The notes: generated from the sequence alone by a model not told the origin. A DNA stretch of 64,000 bases from Phycisphaeraceae bacterium (GCA_028282805.1 JANQHD010000009.1:1-64000); one strand, 5' to 3'; numbered from the stretch's first letter, positions 8,988 to 17,150 are shown. Numbers and translations are program-made.

Positions 8988-10298
8988 ATGCCGCACCACA
9001 CCTGCCGTTGGGCTTTCGTGCTGTTCGCGCTGACCGCGAGCGGTGCGCTGGCCGACTGGCCGAACTTCCTCGGCCCCAACCACAACGCGACCGCCGCCCA
9101 ACAGGACATCGCCCACACCTGGCCCGACGGTGGGCCGCCCATGTTGTGGCGCGCCGACGTCGGCCGGGGCTTCGGCGGCGCCGCGATCCGCGACGGCAAA
9201 GCCTTCTTCATGGACAACGACTTCGGCGAGACCGAGGGCGTGCGCGTGCTCGACCTGAAAACCGGCGAGCCGCTGTGGCACTACAGGTACGAGGTCTCCG
9301 GGCGCTACGGCTACGGCGGCACGCGCGCCACGCCCGCCGTGACCGACAGGTACGTCGTCACCGTCGGCGGGTTCGGTCACGTCCACGTCATCGATCGAAA
9401 GACCCATAAGCCCGCCTGGTCGATCAACATGCTCGAAAAATACCCCGACCGCGGCCAGCGCTGGGGTTACGGGCAGAACCCGCTGGTCTACAAGGACACG
9501 CTCATCCTCAGCGCCACCTCGAAGAGCTCGCCGGGCCTGATCGCGTTCGACCTGGCCACCGGCAAGCAGAAGTGGAAAACCTCCAACTTCGGCGACGACA
9601 AGCAGTACTGCTCGCCCACGCTCGCGAAGCTCGACGGCAAGACCGTCGTCCTCCACCACAACCTGTTCGTGCTGCGGCTGACCGACCCCGACAACGGCCG
9701 GGTGCTCTACAGCGGCAAGGTTTTCTCCGGCACCGGCGTTATGACCTCGGTGACCTCGCCGATCGTCATGCCCGACGGCGAGCACCTGTTCGCCACCAAC
9801 GGCTACGAGTTCGGCTCCGTGATGTACAAGGCGAAATACACCGGCGGCAAGTTCGAGCTCGAAGAGGTGTTCCGCATGAAGCGCGGCAGCCAGATCCACC
9901 CGCCCGTCGTGTTCGGCGACCACCTTTATATGAACATCAACGAGAACGCCTACCTGCGCGGCTCACGCAAGAGCGAGGGCGGCCTGGCCTGCATCGACGC
10001 CAAGTCCGGCGACATCTTGTGGCGTACCGGCACCGAACCCAACCTCAACCGCGGCGCGCTGCTGCGCGTCGACGACAAGCTGCTCGCGCTCGACGGCGAC
10101 ACCGGCGTGCTCTACCTGGTCGAGCCCAACCCACGGAAGTTCGAGGTGGTTTCCGAGTTCGTCGCGCTCGAGCCCAAGAGCACGCGCGAGAACAACGCCT
10201 GGGCCCCCATGGCCATCGCCGGCGGCCTGCTGATCGTGCGCGACCAGCAAGAGATCAAGTGCTTCGACCTGCGGGCCAAGGTGGCGCAGGCGGACTGA
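8988..10298 (+). CDS. Exported PQQ-like beta-propeller protein (second of a tandem pair)
   Basis: A 436-residue paralogue of the preceding gene. It has a signal peptide (FVLFALTASGALA), the opening ADWPNFLGPNHNA, and propeller blades such as LDLKTGEPLWHYRYE, FDLATGKQKWKT and IDAKSGDILWRTGTEP. The end of the protein (LLIVRDQQEIKCFDL) aligns with LLIVRDQDEMRCFDL in its neighbour, so the pair arose by tandem duplication. The ATG at 8988 lies six bases after GGAGG (8977-8981) and is preferred to a TTG at 8982. The gene ends directly against lipB: the two stop codons form TGATCA. Confidence 0.87.
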   Translation: MPHHTCRWAFVLFALTASGALADWPNFLGPNHNATAAQQDIAHTWPDGGPPMLWRADVGRGFGGAAIRDGKAFFMDNDFGETEGVRVLDLKTGEPLWHYRYEVSGRYGYGGTRATPAVTDRYVVTVGGFGHVHVIDRKTHKPAWSINMLEKYPDRGQRWGYGQNPLVYKDTLILSATSKSSPGLIAFDLATGKQKWKTSNFGDDKQYCSPTLAKLDGKTVVLHHNLFVLRLTDPDNGRVLYSGKVFSGTGVMTSVTSPIVMPDGEHLFATNGYEFGSVMYKAKYTGGKFELEEVFRMKRGSQIHPPVVFGDHLYMNINENAYLRGSRKSEGGLACIDAKSGDILWRTGTEPNLNRGALLRVDDKLLALDGDTGVLYLVEPNPRKFEVVSEFVALEPKSTRENNAWAPMAIAGGLLIVRDQQEIKCFDLRAKVAQAD

Positions 10299-11000
10299 TC
10301 AATCGCCGGTTGCGCGGATCGATGCCGCCAGTTGCTGGGCGAGCTCGCTTTTCACGGCCCCCATCGTCGGACAGCCGTCGCCGAGTTGTTCGTGCATGCT
10401 CGTCACCGGCCGATCGGCGATGCCGCAGGGCACGATGAGCTTGTAATGGTCGAGGTTGGTGGTCACGTTCAGCGCCAGGCCGTGCAGCGTCACCCAGCGC
10501 TCGGCGCGCACGCCGATCGCCGCGATCTTCGCGTCGCCCCGCCCCGCCTGGTCGCGCGAAGCGGCGTCGTGTTGCAGGTCGCCGCCGACCCACACGCCCA
10601 CCGCCTCCGCGTCGCGCCCCGCGGCGACGCCGAAGTGCGCCAGCGTGTCGATGATCGCCTGCTCCAGCGCCCACACGTACTTGCGCAGGTTCAGGCCGAG
10701 GCGGTTGAGGTCGACGATCGGGTAAGCGACGAGCTGCCCCGGACCGTGGTAAGTAATGTCGCCGCCGCGGTCGGTTTCGTAGACGGCGATGCCTTGCTGT
10801 TGGAGCTGATCGGCGCCGGCGAGCAGGTGTTCGGCTTTGGCGCGGCGGCCGAGTGTGAACACCGGGTCGTGCTCCACGAGCAGCAGCGTGTCGGGCGCAT
10901 CGCCCGCGCACACCGCGGCGTGGGTCTGCCGCTGCGCTTTCAGGGCGGGCTCGTAACCCAGGCGGCCCAGGTCGTGGATGTCGAGGGTTTCGTTGTTCAA
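10299..11000 (-). CDS. lipB: Octanoyl-[acyl-carrier-protein]:protein N-octanoyltransferase
   Basis: A 233-residue enzyme that moves octanoate from ACP to lipoyl domains, the first step of lipoate synthesis. The family signature RGGDITYHGPGQLVAYPI is at about residues 78-95. The catalytic Lys lies in AKIAAIGVR and the catalytic Cys in LIVPCGIADRPVTSM. The frame starts with TTG (rc of 10998-11000); no ATG lies early enough to keep the conserved N-terminus LGRLGYEPALKAQ, so the rare start is accepted. A slightly unusual insert, GGDLQHDAASRDQAGRG, precedes the catalytic Lys. lpxA is divergent, 48 bases away. Confidence 0.94.
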   Translation of the reverse strand: MNNETLDIHDLGRLGYEPALKAQRQTHAAVCAGDAPDTLLLVEHDPVFTLGRRAKAEHLLAGADQLQQQGIAVYETDRGGDITYHGPGQLVAYPIVDLNRLGLNLRKYVWALEQAIIDTLAHFGVAAGRDAEAVGVWVGGDLQHDAASRDQAGRGDAKIAAIGVRAERWVTLHGLALNVTTNLDHYKLIVPCGIADRPVTSMHEQLGDGCPTMGAVKSELAQQLAASIRATGD

Positions 11001-11034
11001 TTCAGGTCGCCGTGACGCTTTGCGAGTCAGGCTT

Positions 11035-11040
11035 TATGAT
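11035..11040 (+). promoter_or_regulatory. TATGAT -10-like box before lpxA
   Basis: TATGAT lies eight bases before the lpxA ATG with no Shine-Dalgarno sequence between them, so the leader would be absent or at most a few bases long. It matches the pattern seen at 238, 16461 and other sites, with slightly wider spacing. Confidence 0.5.
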
Positions 11041-11048
11041 AGGCGACG

Positions 11049-11843
11049 ATGCCAAAGATTCACCCCACCGCGATTATCGATGACCGGGCCGAACTCGCCG
11101 ACGACGTCGAGGTCGGGCCCTGGTGCCTGATCGAGGGCCGGGTCACGATCGGCGCCGGCACCCGGTTGCTCAGCCGCGTCAGCCTCAACGGCCCCTTGGT
11201 CATCGGCGAAAACAACACGATCTACCCCAACGCCACCATCGGGTTCGCCCCGCAGGATTTGAAGTTCGACCACGCCAGCGAGGGCGCGGGCGTGGCGATC
11301 GGCAACAACAACCTGCTGCGCGAGGGCGTGAACATCCACCGGGCCACCGGCCAGACGCCCACCACGCTCGGCGATGATAATTACCTGATGGTCAACGCCC
11401 ACCTCGGTCACGACTGCGTGGTCGGCAACCGGGTGATGATGGCCAACAACGCCGCGATGGCCGGCCACGTGACGCTGGGCGATCAGGTGATCATCGGCGG
11501 CGGCGCGGCGATCCACCAGTTCGTCACCATCGGCCGGCTGAGCATGGTCTCCGGCCTGCAGGGCATCGGCCAGGACCTGCCGCCGTTCTGCACGGTCTAC
11601 GTCAGCCGCTACGTCGGCTCGCTGAACATCGTGGGCCTGCGTCGCAACGGCTACCGCGACCACATCACGCACATGAAGACCGCGTTCCAACGCTTCTTCA
11701 TGGAAGGCCACACCAACCCGATCGCCATCGCGTCGATCGAAAACGACGCGCCGCTCATCGCCGACCCGCTGGTGCGTGAGTTTGTCGACTTCATCAAGCA
11801 ATCGAAACGCGGCATCCCGCATTACCAGTCGCGCTCGGATTAA
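11049..11843 (+). CDS. lpxA: Acyl-ACP:UDP-N-acetylglucosamine O-acyltransferase
   Basis: A 264-residue enzyme for the first step of lipid A synthesis, evidence that the organism makes an LPS-type outer membrane. The N-terminal two thirds are hexapeptide repeats of a left-handed beta helix (IDDRAELADDVEVGPW, NNTIYPNATIGFAPQDLKF). The catalytic His is in MVNAHLGHDCVVGN (about residue 122), and AAMAGHVTLGDQVIIGGGAA continues the coil. The C-terminal helical part carries NIVGLRRNGY, typical of LpxA. The length is that of the family. No other lpx gene is nearby. Confidence 0.96.
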   Translation: MPKIHPTAIIDDRAELADDVEVGPWCLIEGRVTIGAGTRLLSRVSLNGPLVIGENNTIYPNATIGFAPQDLKFDHASEGAGVAIGNNNLLREGVNIHRATGQTPTTLGDDNYLMVNAHLGHDCVVGNRVMMANNAAMAGHVTLGDQVIIGGGAAIHQFVTIGRLSMVSGLQGIGQDLPPFCTVYVSRYVGSLNIVGLRRNGYRDHITHMKTAFQRFFMEGHTNPIAIASIENDAPLIADPLVREFVDFIKQSKRGIPHYQSRSD

Positions 11844-11880
11844 CTCATCAACCACCTTTTAAACCACGGCGAGGACAAGG

Positions 11881-12795
11881 ATGTCGATCGAACTGTGTGT
11901 GCTGGGCAGCGGCTCGTCGGGCAACAGCGCGCTGGTGCGCGTCAACGGCGAGGCGATACTGATCGACGCCGGCTTCGGCCCGCGCACCACGGCCAAACGC
12001 TTGAGCGACACCGGCGTGCGCGTCGCCGACCTGCGCGCGTTCCTGCTGACGCACCTCGACCGCGACCACTTCAACCCCAACTGGTACCACACGCTGCTCG
12101 AGCACGGCATCACGGTCTACTGCCCCAAGCGGCAGATCGGCGACCTGTACGACGGGTTTCGACAGTACCGGCCGGACGCCGAGCCGCGCGTGCTGCACGA
12201 CAAGGGCCTCATCCAACCGGTGACCGACGCCGTGTTCGACCTGCCCACCGCCGGGGGCGGCGGGGCGCGTGTGAAACCGATCCACCTCGCGCACGACCGC
12301 GAGGGCACCGTGGGCTACGTGATCAACTCCGGCACGCACCGCATGGGCTACGCGACCGATCTGGGCCACGTGCCCGCCGAGCTGACCGAGGCGTTCATCG
12401 ACTTGGACCTGCTGGCGCTCGAAAGCAACTACGACGCCGAGATGGAGGCCGCGTCGGATCGGCCGATGGTGCTCAAACGCCGTGTGATGTCCGACCACGG
12501 CCACCTGTCCAACGACCAGGCCCGAAACGCGATCCGCGAGGCGTGCGACCGCTCGTCGAAGCCGCCCCGCCACATCGTGCTGCTGCACCTGTCGCGCCAA
12601 TGCAACGACCCGGTGATCGTGCGTGACCTCTACGCCGACGATCCGCACCTCAGCGCGCGGCTGTGCGTCACCGACCAGTCCCACCGCACCGAATGGCTCA
12701 CCGCCGACGGCCGGCACCACACCCTGCCCGGCGAGCAGCTGGCGATCTTTGTTGACCCGATGCAAACCCCGGCCGATCAGCCGTCCGACGGCTGA
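11881..12795 (+). CDS. Metallo-beta-lactamase-fold hydrolase
   Basis: A 304-residue cytosolic hydrolase. The opening LCVLGSGSSGNSALVRVNGE and ILIDAGFGPRTTAKRL are typical of the WalJ/YycJ and PhnP-like branch. The usual THxHxDH metal motif appears as THLDRDH (about residues 59-65), so the second His is replaced by Asp. Further ligand candidates are IHLAHDREG, GYATDLGH, ESNYDAEM and SDHGHLSND. The substrate is unknown; relatives act on nucleic acids or cyclic phosphates. The 3' end overlaps the convergent ABC gene by 19 bases within a palindrome. Confidence 0.83.
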   Translation: MSIELCVLGSGSSGNSALVRVNGEAILIDAGFGPRTTAKRLSDTGVRVADLRAFLLTHLDRDHFNPNWYHTLLEHGITVYCPKRQIGDLYDGFRQYRPDAEPRVLHDKGLIQPVTDAVFDLPTAGGGGARVKPIHLAHDREGTVGYVINSGTHRMGYATDLGHVPAELTEAFIDLDLLALESNYDAEMEAASDRPMVLKRRVMSDHGHLSNDQARNAIREACDRSSKPPRHIVLLHLSRQCNDPVIVRDLYADDPHLSARLCVTDQSHRTEWLTADGRHHTLPGEQLAIFVDPMQTPADQPSDG

Positions 12796-14627
12796 AGCTG
12801 CGTGCGGCAGAGCACCCGGTACAGGTCGCACGACTCGAGCAGTTGGCTGTGCGTGCCCTGCGCGACGATCCGCCCGGCGTCCATGACCACGATCGTGTCG
12901 GCGTCGATCACCGTGCTCAGGCGGTGGGCGATGACGAACGTCGTGCGGTCTTTCTCGAACCGCGCCAGCGCCTCGGTGATCTTCGCCTCCGAGTCGGCGT
13001 CGATCTGGCTGGTCGCCTCGTCGAGCACGAGCACCGCGGGGTTGCGCAGGATCGCGCGGGCGATGGTGATGCGCTGGCGCTGCCCGCCCGACAGCTTGCC
13101 GCCCCACTCGCCGACTTGCGTGTCGTAACCCTCGGGCAATTCGCTGATGAACTCGTGCGCGAACGCGCGTTGCGCCGCGTCGACGACCTGCGCTTCGCTG
13201 GGCGAGTGCGAGCCGTAGGCGATGTTGTTGCGCACGTCGGCGTCGAACAGGATCGCCTCCTGCGTGACCGCGGCGACCTGGTTGCGCACGCTGCGCAGGG
13301 AGAAGTTGGCGATGTTCTGGCCGTCGAACAGCACCGCCCCGGCGTCGGGTTCGTAGAGCCGGGGCAGCAGGTAGGTGAGCGTCGACTTGCCCGAGCCGTT
13401 GGTGCCGACGATGGCGCAGGCCTCGCCGAACCCGACGGTCAGGTTGATGTCGCGCAGCGCCGGGGCGTCGGCGCCGGGGTAGGTGAAGGTCACGCCGCGG
13501 AACTCGACGCCGCGCCGCACGCGCGGCAGCTTGGCCTTGCGCTCGGCCCCGCCGTGGTGCGCGGTGCGCTCGACGTCGATGTCGAACACCTCGTCGATGC
13601 GCGTCGCCGCGGCGACGGCGCGCTGCAAATCGTTGTGCAGGTTGGCCAGCGGCTTGAGGTTCGTCGCGGCCAGCGCGAGCATGGTGATCACCACGCCCAG
13701 CCGTTCGACGCCCGCGTCGGGGTTGACGCGGAACAGGTAGTACGACACGGCGACCATGATCGCGATGATGCCGATCAGGCTGATGACCTCGATGACCGGC
13801 GAGCTGAGCGAGCGCGCGATGCGGGCCTTCATCTCCTGCGCGTACACCGTGCGGTTGAGCCGGTTGAAGCGTCGGCGTTCGTAGCCCTCGGCCTGGTTGA
13901 CCTTGACCACGCGCAGCGCCGTCAGCGCCTCGGTGACCGCGGCGCTCATCGCGCCGTAGCCGACCATCGCCCGCTTGGTGGCCCGGCGGATGGTCTTGCC
14001 GAACTTGCGCACGACCACCACGATCACCGGCGTGCCGACGAGGAACAGGCCGGTCAGCGACGGGCTGATGATCAGCGCCCACGACAGCGCGATCAGGCCC
14101 TGGAGGATGCTGCGGATGGTGCGGTTGGTCAGCATCGTGAAGCCGCCGCCGAGTTCGTTGGTGTTGGCCACGACGCGCATGAGGTTGTCGCCGGTCGAGT
14201 CGACCGAGGTCTTCGACATGTACGCGTGGATCAGCTGGGTGAACATGCGCTTGCGGATGCGCATGACCGTGCGGATGGAGACCGTGATGGTGAAGTACTG
14301 GTGCGTGAACCGGCCGCCGGCGCCGACGAGGGTGATCACGAACACGACGCCGAGCAGCATGGCGATGCCCCAGAACTGGTCTTGGGGGATCGCGTCGGCG
14401 AGGTAGCTGTGGTCGCCGATCCAGCGGGTGAGCGAATCGTCGGCGAGCCGGTCGGCGATCAGGTCGTGCGCCGAAGCGTCCTTGCTGAACAGCTGCTTGA
14501 TGATCAGGATCACCGCGCCGAAGCCGGCGAAGGCGCAGATCGAATCGACCGCGAGCCCGACCGCGGCGAGGGCGAGCATGCCCTTGTAGTGCAGCATCTC
14601 CTTGGCGTAACGCCAGAACAGGCTCAT
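12777..14627 (-). CDS. ABC exporter, fused permease and ATPase (MsbA-like)
   Basis: A 616-residue half-transporter. The N-terminal part (about 1-335) carries some six membrane segments (MLALAAVGLAVDSICAFAG, LLGVVFVITLVGAGG, ALIISPSLTGLFLVGTPVIV, VISLIGIIAIMVAVSYYL). The C-terminal ATPase has Walker A GTNGSGKST, signature KLSGGQRQR, Walker B VLVLDEATS and an H-loop VIAHRLST. The family exports lipids, lipid A or other hydrophobic substrates; lpxA nearby fits that, but substrate identity is inference. Its ATG overlaps the aroA stop by four bases. An extra loop, HHGGAERKAKLPRVRRG, links the two domains. Confidence 0.9.
   Translation of the reverse strand: MSLFWRYAKEMLHYKGMLALAAVGLAVDSICAFAGFGAVILIIKQLFSKDASAHDLIADRLADDSLTRWIGDHSYLADAIPQDQFWGIAMLLGVVFVITLVGAGGRFTHQYFTITVSIRTVMRIRKRMFTQLIHAYMSKTSVDSTGDNLMRVVANTNELGGGFTMLTNRTIRSILQGLIALSWALIISPSLTGLFLVGTPVIVVVVRKFGKTIRRATKRAMVGYGAMSAAVTEALTALRVVKVNQAEGYERRRFNRLNRTVYAQEMKARIARSLSSPVIEVISLIGIIAIMVAVSYYLFRVNPDAGVERLGVVITMLALAATNLKPLANLHNDLQRAVAAATRIDEVFDIDVERTAHHGGAERKAKLPRVRRGVEFRGVTFTYPGADAPALRDINLTVGFGEACAIVGTNGSGKSTLTYLLPRLYEPDAGAVLFDGQNIANFSLRSVRNQVAAVTQEAILFDADVRNNIAYGSHSPSEAQVVDAAQRAFAHEFISELPEGYDTQVGEWGGKLSGGQRQRITIARAILRNPAVLVLDEATSQIDADSEAKITEALARFEKDRTTFVIAHRLSTVIDADTIVVMDAGRIVAQGTHSQLLESCDLYRVLCRTQLQPSDG
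12778..12794. repeat. Palindrome forming the shared end of two convergent genes
   Basis: CAGCCGTC (12778-12785) and GACGGCTG (12787-12794) are perfect inverted repeats around one central base. The palindrome contains both stop codons, so the metallo-hydrolase and the ABC exporter end with the same residues, QPSDG. It could form a bidirectional RNA hairpin, but no T tract follows on either side. Confidence 0.7.
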
Positions 14628-15970
14628 GCCCGCACCCCCTGGCGCAGCTGTTCGAGGTCATCGAAAAAGCCGGGGTAGGTCTTGTTCACGCAGGCCGGGT
14701 CGTTGATGCGGATGCCCGCCTGCCGCAGGCCCGCGACCGCGAAGCTCATGGCCATGCGGTGGTCGTCGTAGGTGTCGATGAACACCGGGCGCTCGTCGCT
14801 GATGGGCTCGCCGTCGCCGTGGCGCAGCACGTTGCCCTCGGGCGGCGTGAGGTGGATGTCGTCGCCCACGATCTCGACGGTAGCGCCGAGCTTCTCGCAC
14901 TCGTTCTTGATCGCGGCCATGCGGTCGGTTTCCTTGACGCGCAAGTTGCCGACATCACAAATCTCAGTGGGGCCTTTCGCAAAAAGCGCTACCACCGCAA
15001 GGGTCTGCGCCATGTCGGGCATGTCGTTCAACCAAGCCTTGTTTAACCCGGTTAAACCGCCGGTGCTCATTACTTCAAAGCCGTGAAGCGTATCTTTACA
15101 GATCGCTCCCATTTGTTGCAGTCTCTCACCGAACTCAATGTCGCCTTGTATTGAATCCCACGATAAATCTTCGATGCAGCACCTGCTATTGACAGCGCCG
15201 GTTGCTGCGATTGCCGCAAAGTAACTCGCATTGGAAGCGTCGGGTTCAATATCGTAAGGCTGGGCTTGATACTGGCCCGGTCGCACGTCGAGTTCGGTAG
15301 AAAAGGATGTTGAAACACCACATCCGTAGCTTTCCATCACCCGTGATGTCATCTCGATATACGGAAAGCTGATCGGCGTCGAATTAAACCGCAGAACGAT
15401 GCCTCCGTTGGTGTAGGGGCCGATCTGCATAAGGGCTGAGATGTATTGGCTCGATATCGTCGGGCCAATATGCAGATCACCTCCCGCTAAGCCGCGAGCG
15501 GCGATGCGCAGGGGGGGGTAGCCTTCGGCGCCGAGGTAATCGATCTTCGCGCCGAGTTGGCGCAGAGGGTCGACGAGTTGGCCGATGGGGCGCTGGCGCA
15601 TGCGGGGGATGCCGTCGATCGTGTACGTGCCGTGGCCGAGGCAGAGCATGGCGGTGAGGAAGCGCATCGCGGTGCCGGCGTTGCCGACGAAGAGGTCGGC
15701 CTTGTCTTTCGGTATCCTGCCGCCTTGGCCGTGCACGGTGACGGTGGTGTTGGGTTCGTCGATCTCAAGTTCGAAGCCGAGGTCTTGCAGGGCGGCCATC
15801 ATGTAGCGGCTGTCGTCGCTGAACAGCACGCCGGTGAGTTTGCTGGCGCCCTCGGCGAGCGCGGCGATGACCAGGGCCCGGTTGGTGATCGACTTGGAAC
15901 CGGGTGGACGGACGGTCGCGTCGAACGGGCCGGCCAAGGGTTCAATCGCGTAGGGATCGGGTAGGGCCAT
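14624..15970 (-). CDS. aroA: 3-phosphoshikimate 1-carboxyvinyltransferase (EPSP synthase)
   Basis: A 448-residue shikimate-pathway enzyme. Motifs are PPGSKSITNRALVIAAL (phosphate and substrate binding, about 22-38), LFVGNAGTAMRFLTAML (PEP binding), PTISSQYISALM, and the C-terminal VGNLRVKETDRMAA and DTYDDHRMAMSFAV with catalytic Asp and Glu residues. The frame is intact. The DNA composition changes sharply inside the gene: 15121-15180 has 28 G+C of 60 while 15541-15600 has 42 of 60, so about 14960-15480 looks like an imported allele segment. aroB is elsewhere (35585). The stop overlaps the ABC gene start. Confidence 0.95.
   Translation of the reverse strand: MALPDPYAIEPLAGPFDATVRPPGSKSITNRALVIAALAEGASKLTGVLFSDDSRYMMAALQDLGFELEIDEPNTTVTVHGQGGRIPKDKADLFVGNAGTAMRFLTAMLCLGHGTYTIDGIPRMRQRPIGQLVDPLRQLGAKIDYLGAEGYPPLRIAARGLAGGDLHIGPTISSQYISALMQIGPYTNGGIVLRFNSTPISFPYIEMTSRVMESYGCGVSTSFSTELDVRPGQYQAQPYDIEPDASNASYFAAIAATGAVNSRCCIEDLSWDSIQGDIEFGERLQQMGAICKDTLHGFEVMSTGGLTGLNKAWLNDMPDMAQTLAVVALFAKGPTEICDVGNLRVKETDRMAAIKNECEKLGATVEIVGDDIHLTPPEGNVLRHGDGEPISDERPVFIDTYDDHRMAMSFAVAGLRQAGIRINDPACVNKTYPGFFDDLEQLRQGVRA
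15486..15502 (-). repeat. Copy of the 17-base GCTAAGCCGCGAGCGGC motif inside aroA
   Basis: The 17 bases are identical to those at 16003-16019 and, inverted, at 34210-34226. Here they are coding (ARGLAG) and sit at the boundary where the aroA sequence changes from low to high G+C. It may be a remnant of the dispersed palindromic element or chance in a GC-rich codon run. Confidence 0.55.
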
Positions 15971-15981
15971 GGGGGTAACCG

Positions 15982-16020
15982 GATTCCGGGGTTTCCGGGG
16001 GCGCTAAGCCGCGAGCGGCT
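15982..16020 (-). repeat. REP-like element in the groES-aroA gap
   Basis: Read on the minus strand, the element begins AGCCGCTCGCGGCTTAGCG and continues with two CCCCGGAA-like units. Almost the same stretch lies after guaA at 34209-34247 (plus strand). The core AGCCG-CTCG-CGGCT can form a short hairpin. In both places the element starts within a few bases of the stop codon of the upstream gene (here groES) and in the same orientation, as expected for a mobile palindromic unit that settles in 3' untranslated regions. Confidence 0.75.
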
Positions 16021-16032
16021 GGGGAGCGGCTT

Positions 16033-16353
16033 TCAGTCGGACTTGCGGAACACGGCGACGACGTTCTCCACGGGCACGACGAACAGGCGGTTGTCGCCCT
16101 CGAAGTCCACCGGGATCGCGTCCTTGGGGTTGAACAGCACCTTGTCGTACTGGGCCACGGGGTAGTCTTCGTCGTGGTCGATCATGGCGCTGATCGCGAC
16201 GACGCGGCCGGTCAGCGTGGGGATCTCGATCTTGTCGGGCAGGTGGATGCCGGCCTTGGTCTGTTTGCGGTCCTCGTCCTTGCGGATCAGCACGCGCAGG
16301 CCGATCGGCTCCACGGTCTCGAGCTTGTTGGTTGTCGAACTGGGCTTGGTCAT
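16033..16353 (-). CDS. groES: GroES-type co-chaperonin
   Basis: A 106-residue protein of the 10-kDa chaperonin family that caps the GroEL ring. The typical strand is seen in VEPIGLRVLIRKDEDRKQTK, followed by the mobile-loop region AGIHLPDKIEIPTLTGRVVA and the roof strand QYDKVLFNPKDAIPVDF. The N-terminus carries about 14 extra residues (MTKPSSTTNKLET). No groEL gene adjoins it, so it is a stand-alone copy, possibly one of several, as is common in planctomycetes. Confidence 0.85.
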   Translation of the reverse strand: MTKPSSTTNKLETVEPIGLRVLIRKDEDRKQTKAGIHLPDKIEIPTLTGRVVAISAMIDHDEDYPVAQYDKVLFNPKDAIPVDFEGDNRLFVVPVENVVAVFRKSD

Positions 16354-16382
16354 GGTTTTCTTCGCTTCGTGGGCAGCGCCTT

Positions 16383-16388
16383 ATTGTA
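16383..16388 (-). promoter_or_regulatory. TACAAT -10-like box before groES
   Basis: TACAAT on the minus strand lies 29 bases before the groES ATG, leaving room for a normal leader that contains a purine-rich GAAGCGAAG. The divergent apt box (16461) is some 75 bases away, so this gap drives both genes. Confidence 0.45.
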
Positions 16389-16460
16389 GGAGATCGGCTA
16401 AATGCGAGCCAGCGCCGCAGAATGCGGGTGAGTGCGATGGCTAAGGCCGCCGGGCTGTGG

Positions 16461-16466
16461 TACAAC
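16461..16466 (+). promoter_or_regulatory. TACAAC -10-like box, six bases before apt
   Basis: TACAAC ends six bases before the ATG at 16473, with no ribosome-binding site between. The spacing is the same as at 238, 34754, 59301 and 63616. If the box is a promoter, the upstream in-frame ATG at 16437 cannot be used from it. Confidence 0.5.
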
Positions 16467-16472
16467 GCGCCC

Positions 16473-16988
16473 ATGGACCTCGAACCCTTCATCCGTGACA
16501 TCCCCGACTGGCCCAAGCCGGGCGTGGGCTTCAAAGACATCACCCCCCTGCTGGCCGACCCGGCGGCGCTGGCGATGGCCGTCGAACAGATGGCCAACCC
16601 CTTCCGCGGCAAGGGCGTCGAGGTCGTCGTCGGCACCGAGTCGCGCGGGTTCATCTTCGGCACCGCCGTCGCCCAGGCCCTCAGCGCCGGGTTCGTGCCC
16701 GTCCGCAAGCCCGACAAGCTGCCCTGGAAGACGCACAAGATCGAGTACGAACTCGAGTACGGCACCGACGCCGTGGAGATCCACCAGGACGCGATCCACC
16801 CCGGCCAGCGCGTGCTCATCGTCGACGACGTGCTCGCCACCGGCGGCACCATGAAGGCCACGCTCGAACTCGTCGACAAGCTCGGCGCCGAGATCGTCGG
16901 CGTCACCCTGCTCATCGAGCTCGGCTTCCTCGACGGCCGGGCCAAGCTCGCCCCCTACGACAACATCCACGCCGTGATCAACTACTGA
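16473..16988 (+). CDS. apt: Adenine phosphoribosyltransferase
   Basis: A 171-residue purine-salvage enzyme that makes AMP from adenine and PRPP. Motifs are IPDWPKPGVGFKDITPLL at the N-terminus, GTESRGFIFG, and the PRPP-binding VLIVDDVLATGGTM (about 111-124). The length is that of the family with the ATG at 16473. An in-frame ATG at 16437 would add 12 residues (MAKAAGLWYNAP) and is weakly preceded by GGGTGAG, so a longer form is possible. It ends in TGATCA, as do several other genes here. Confidence 0.95.
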   Translation: MDLEPFIRDIPDWPKPGVGFKDITPLLADPAALAMAVEQMANPFRGKGVEVVVGTESRGFIFGTAVAQALSAGFVPVRKPDKLPWKTHKIEYELEYGTDAVEIHQDAIHPGQRVLIVDDVLATGGTMKATLELVDKLGAEIVGVTLLIELGFLDGRAKLAPYDNIHAVINY

Positions 16989-17050
16989 TCAGAAACGTGG
17001 ATGCTGCCTCTCTCGATCCCTGTCCCACAACAGGAAGGGGTTAAGTCATG

Positions 17051-17150
17051 TTAGCGCCGCCGGCGGCCGGCGACCACCAGCCCCCCGAGGCTCAAAAGGG
17101 CGAAACCGGCCGGCTCGGGGATGAACGACCACCGCGTGAACCGCACGTGA
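17051..17150 (-). pseudogene. Orphan PEP-CTERM tail (remnant)
   Basis: On the minus strand, just after the mfd stop codon and in another frame, about 30 codons read as a complete PEP-CTERM tail: WSFIPEPAGFALLSLGGLVV followed by AGRRRR and a stop at 17051-17053. No start codon, signal peptide or protein body precedes it; upstream lies the end of mfd in a shifted frame. It is best explained as the last piece of a deleted surface-protein gene. Confidence 0.7.

Noticed and set aside
7584-9923. A 779-codon frame antisense to both PQQ-like genes
   Set aside because: Its own internal repetition merely mirrors the tandem duplication of the PQQ-like genes on the plus strand.
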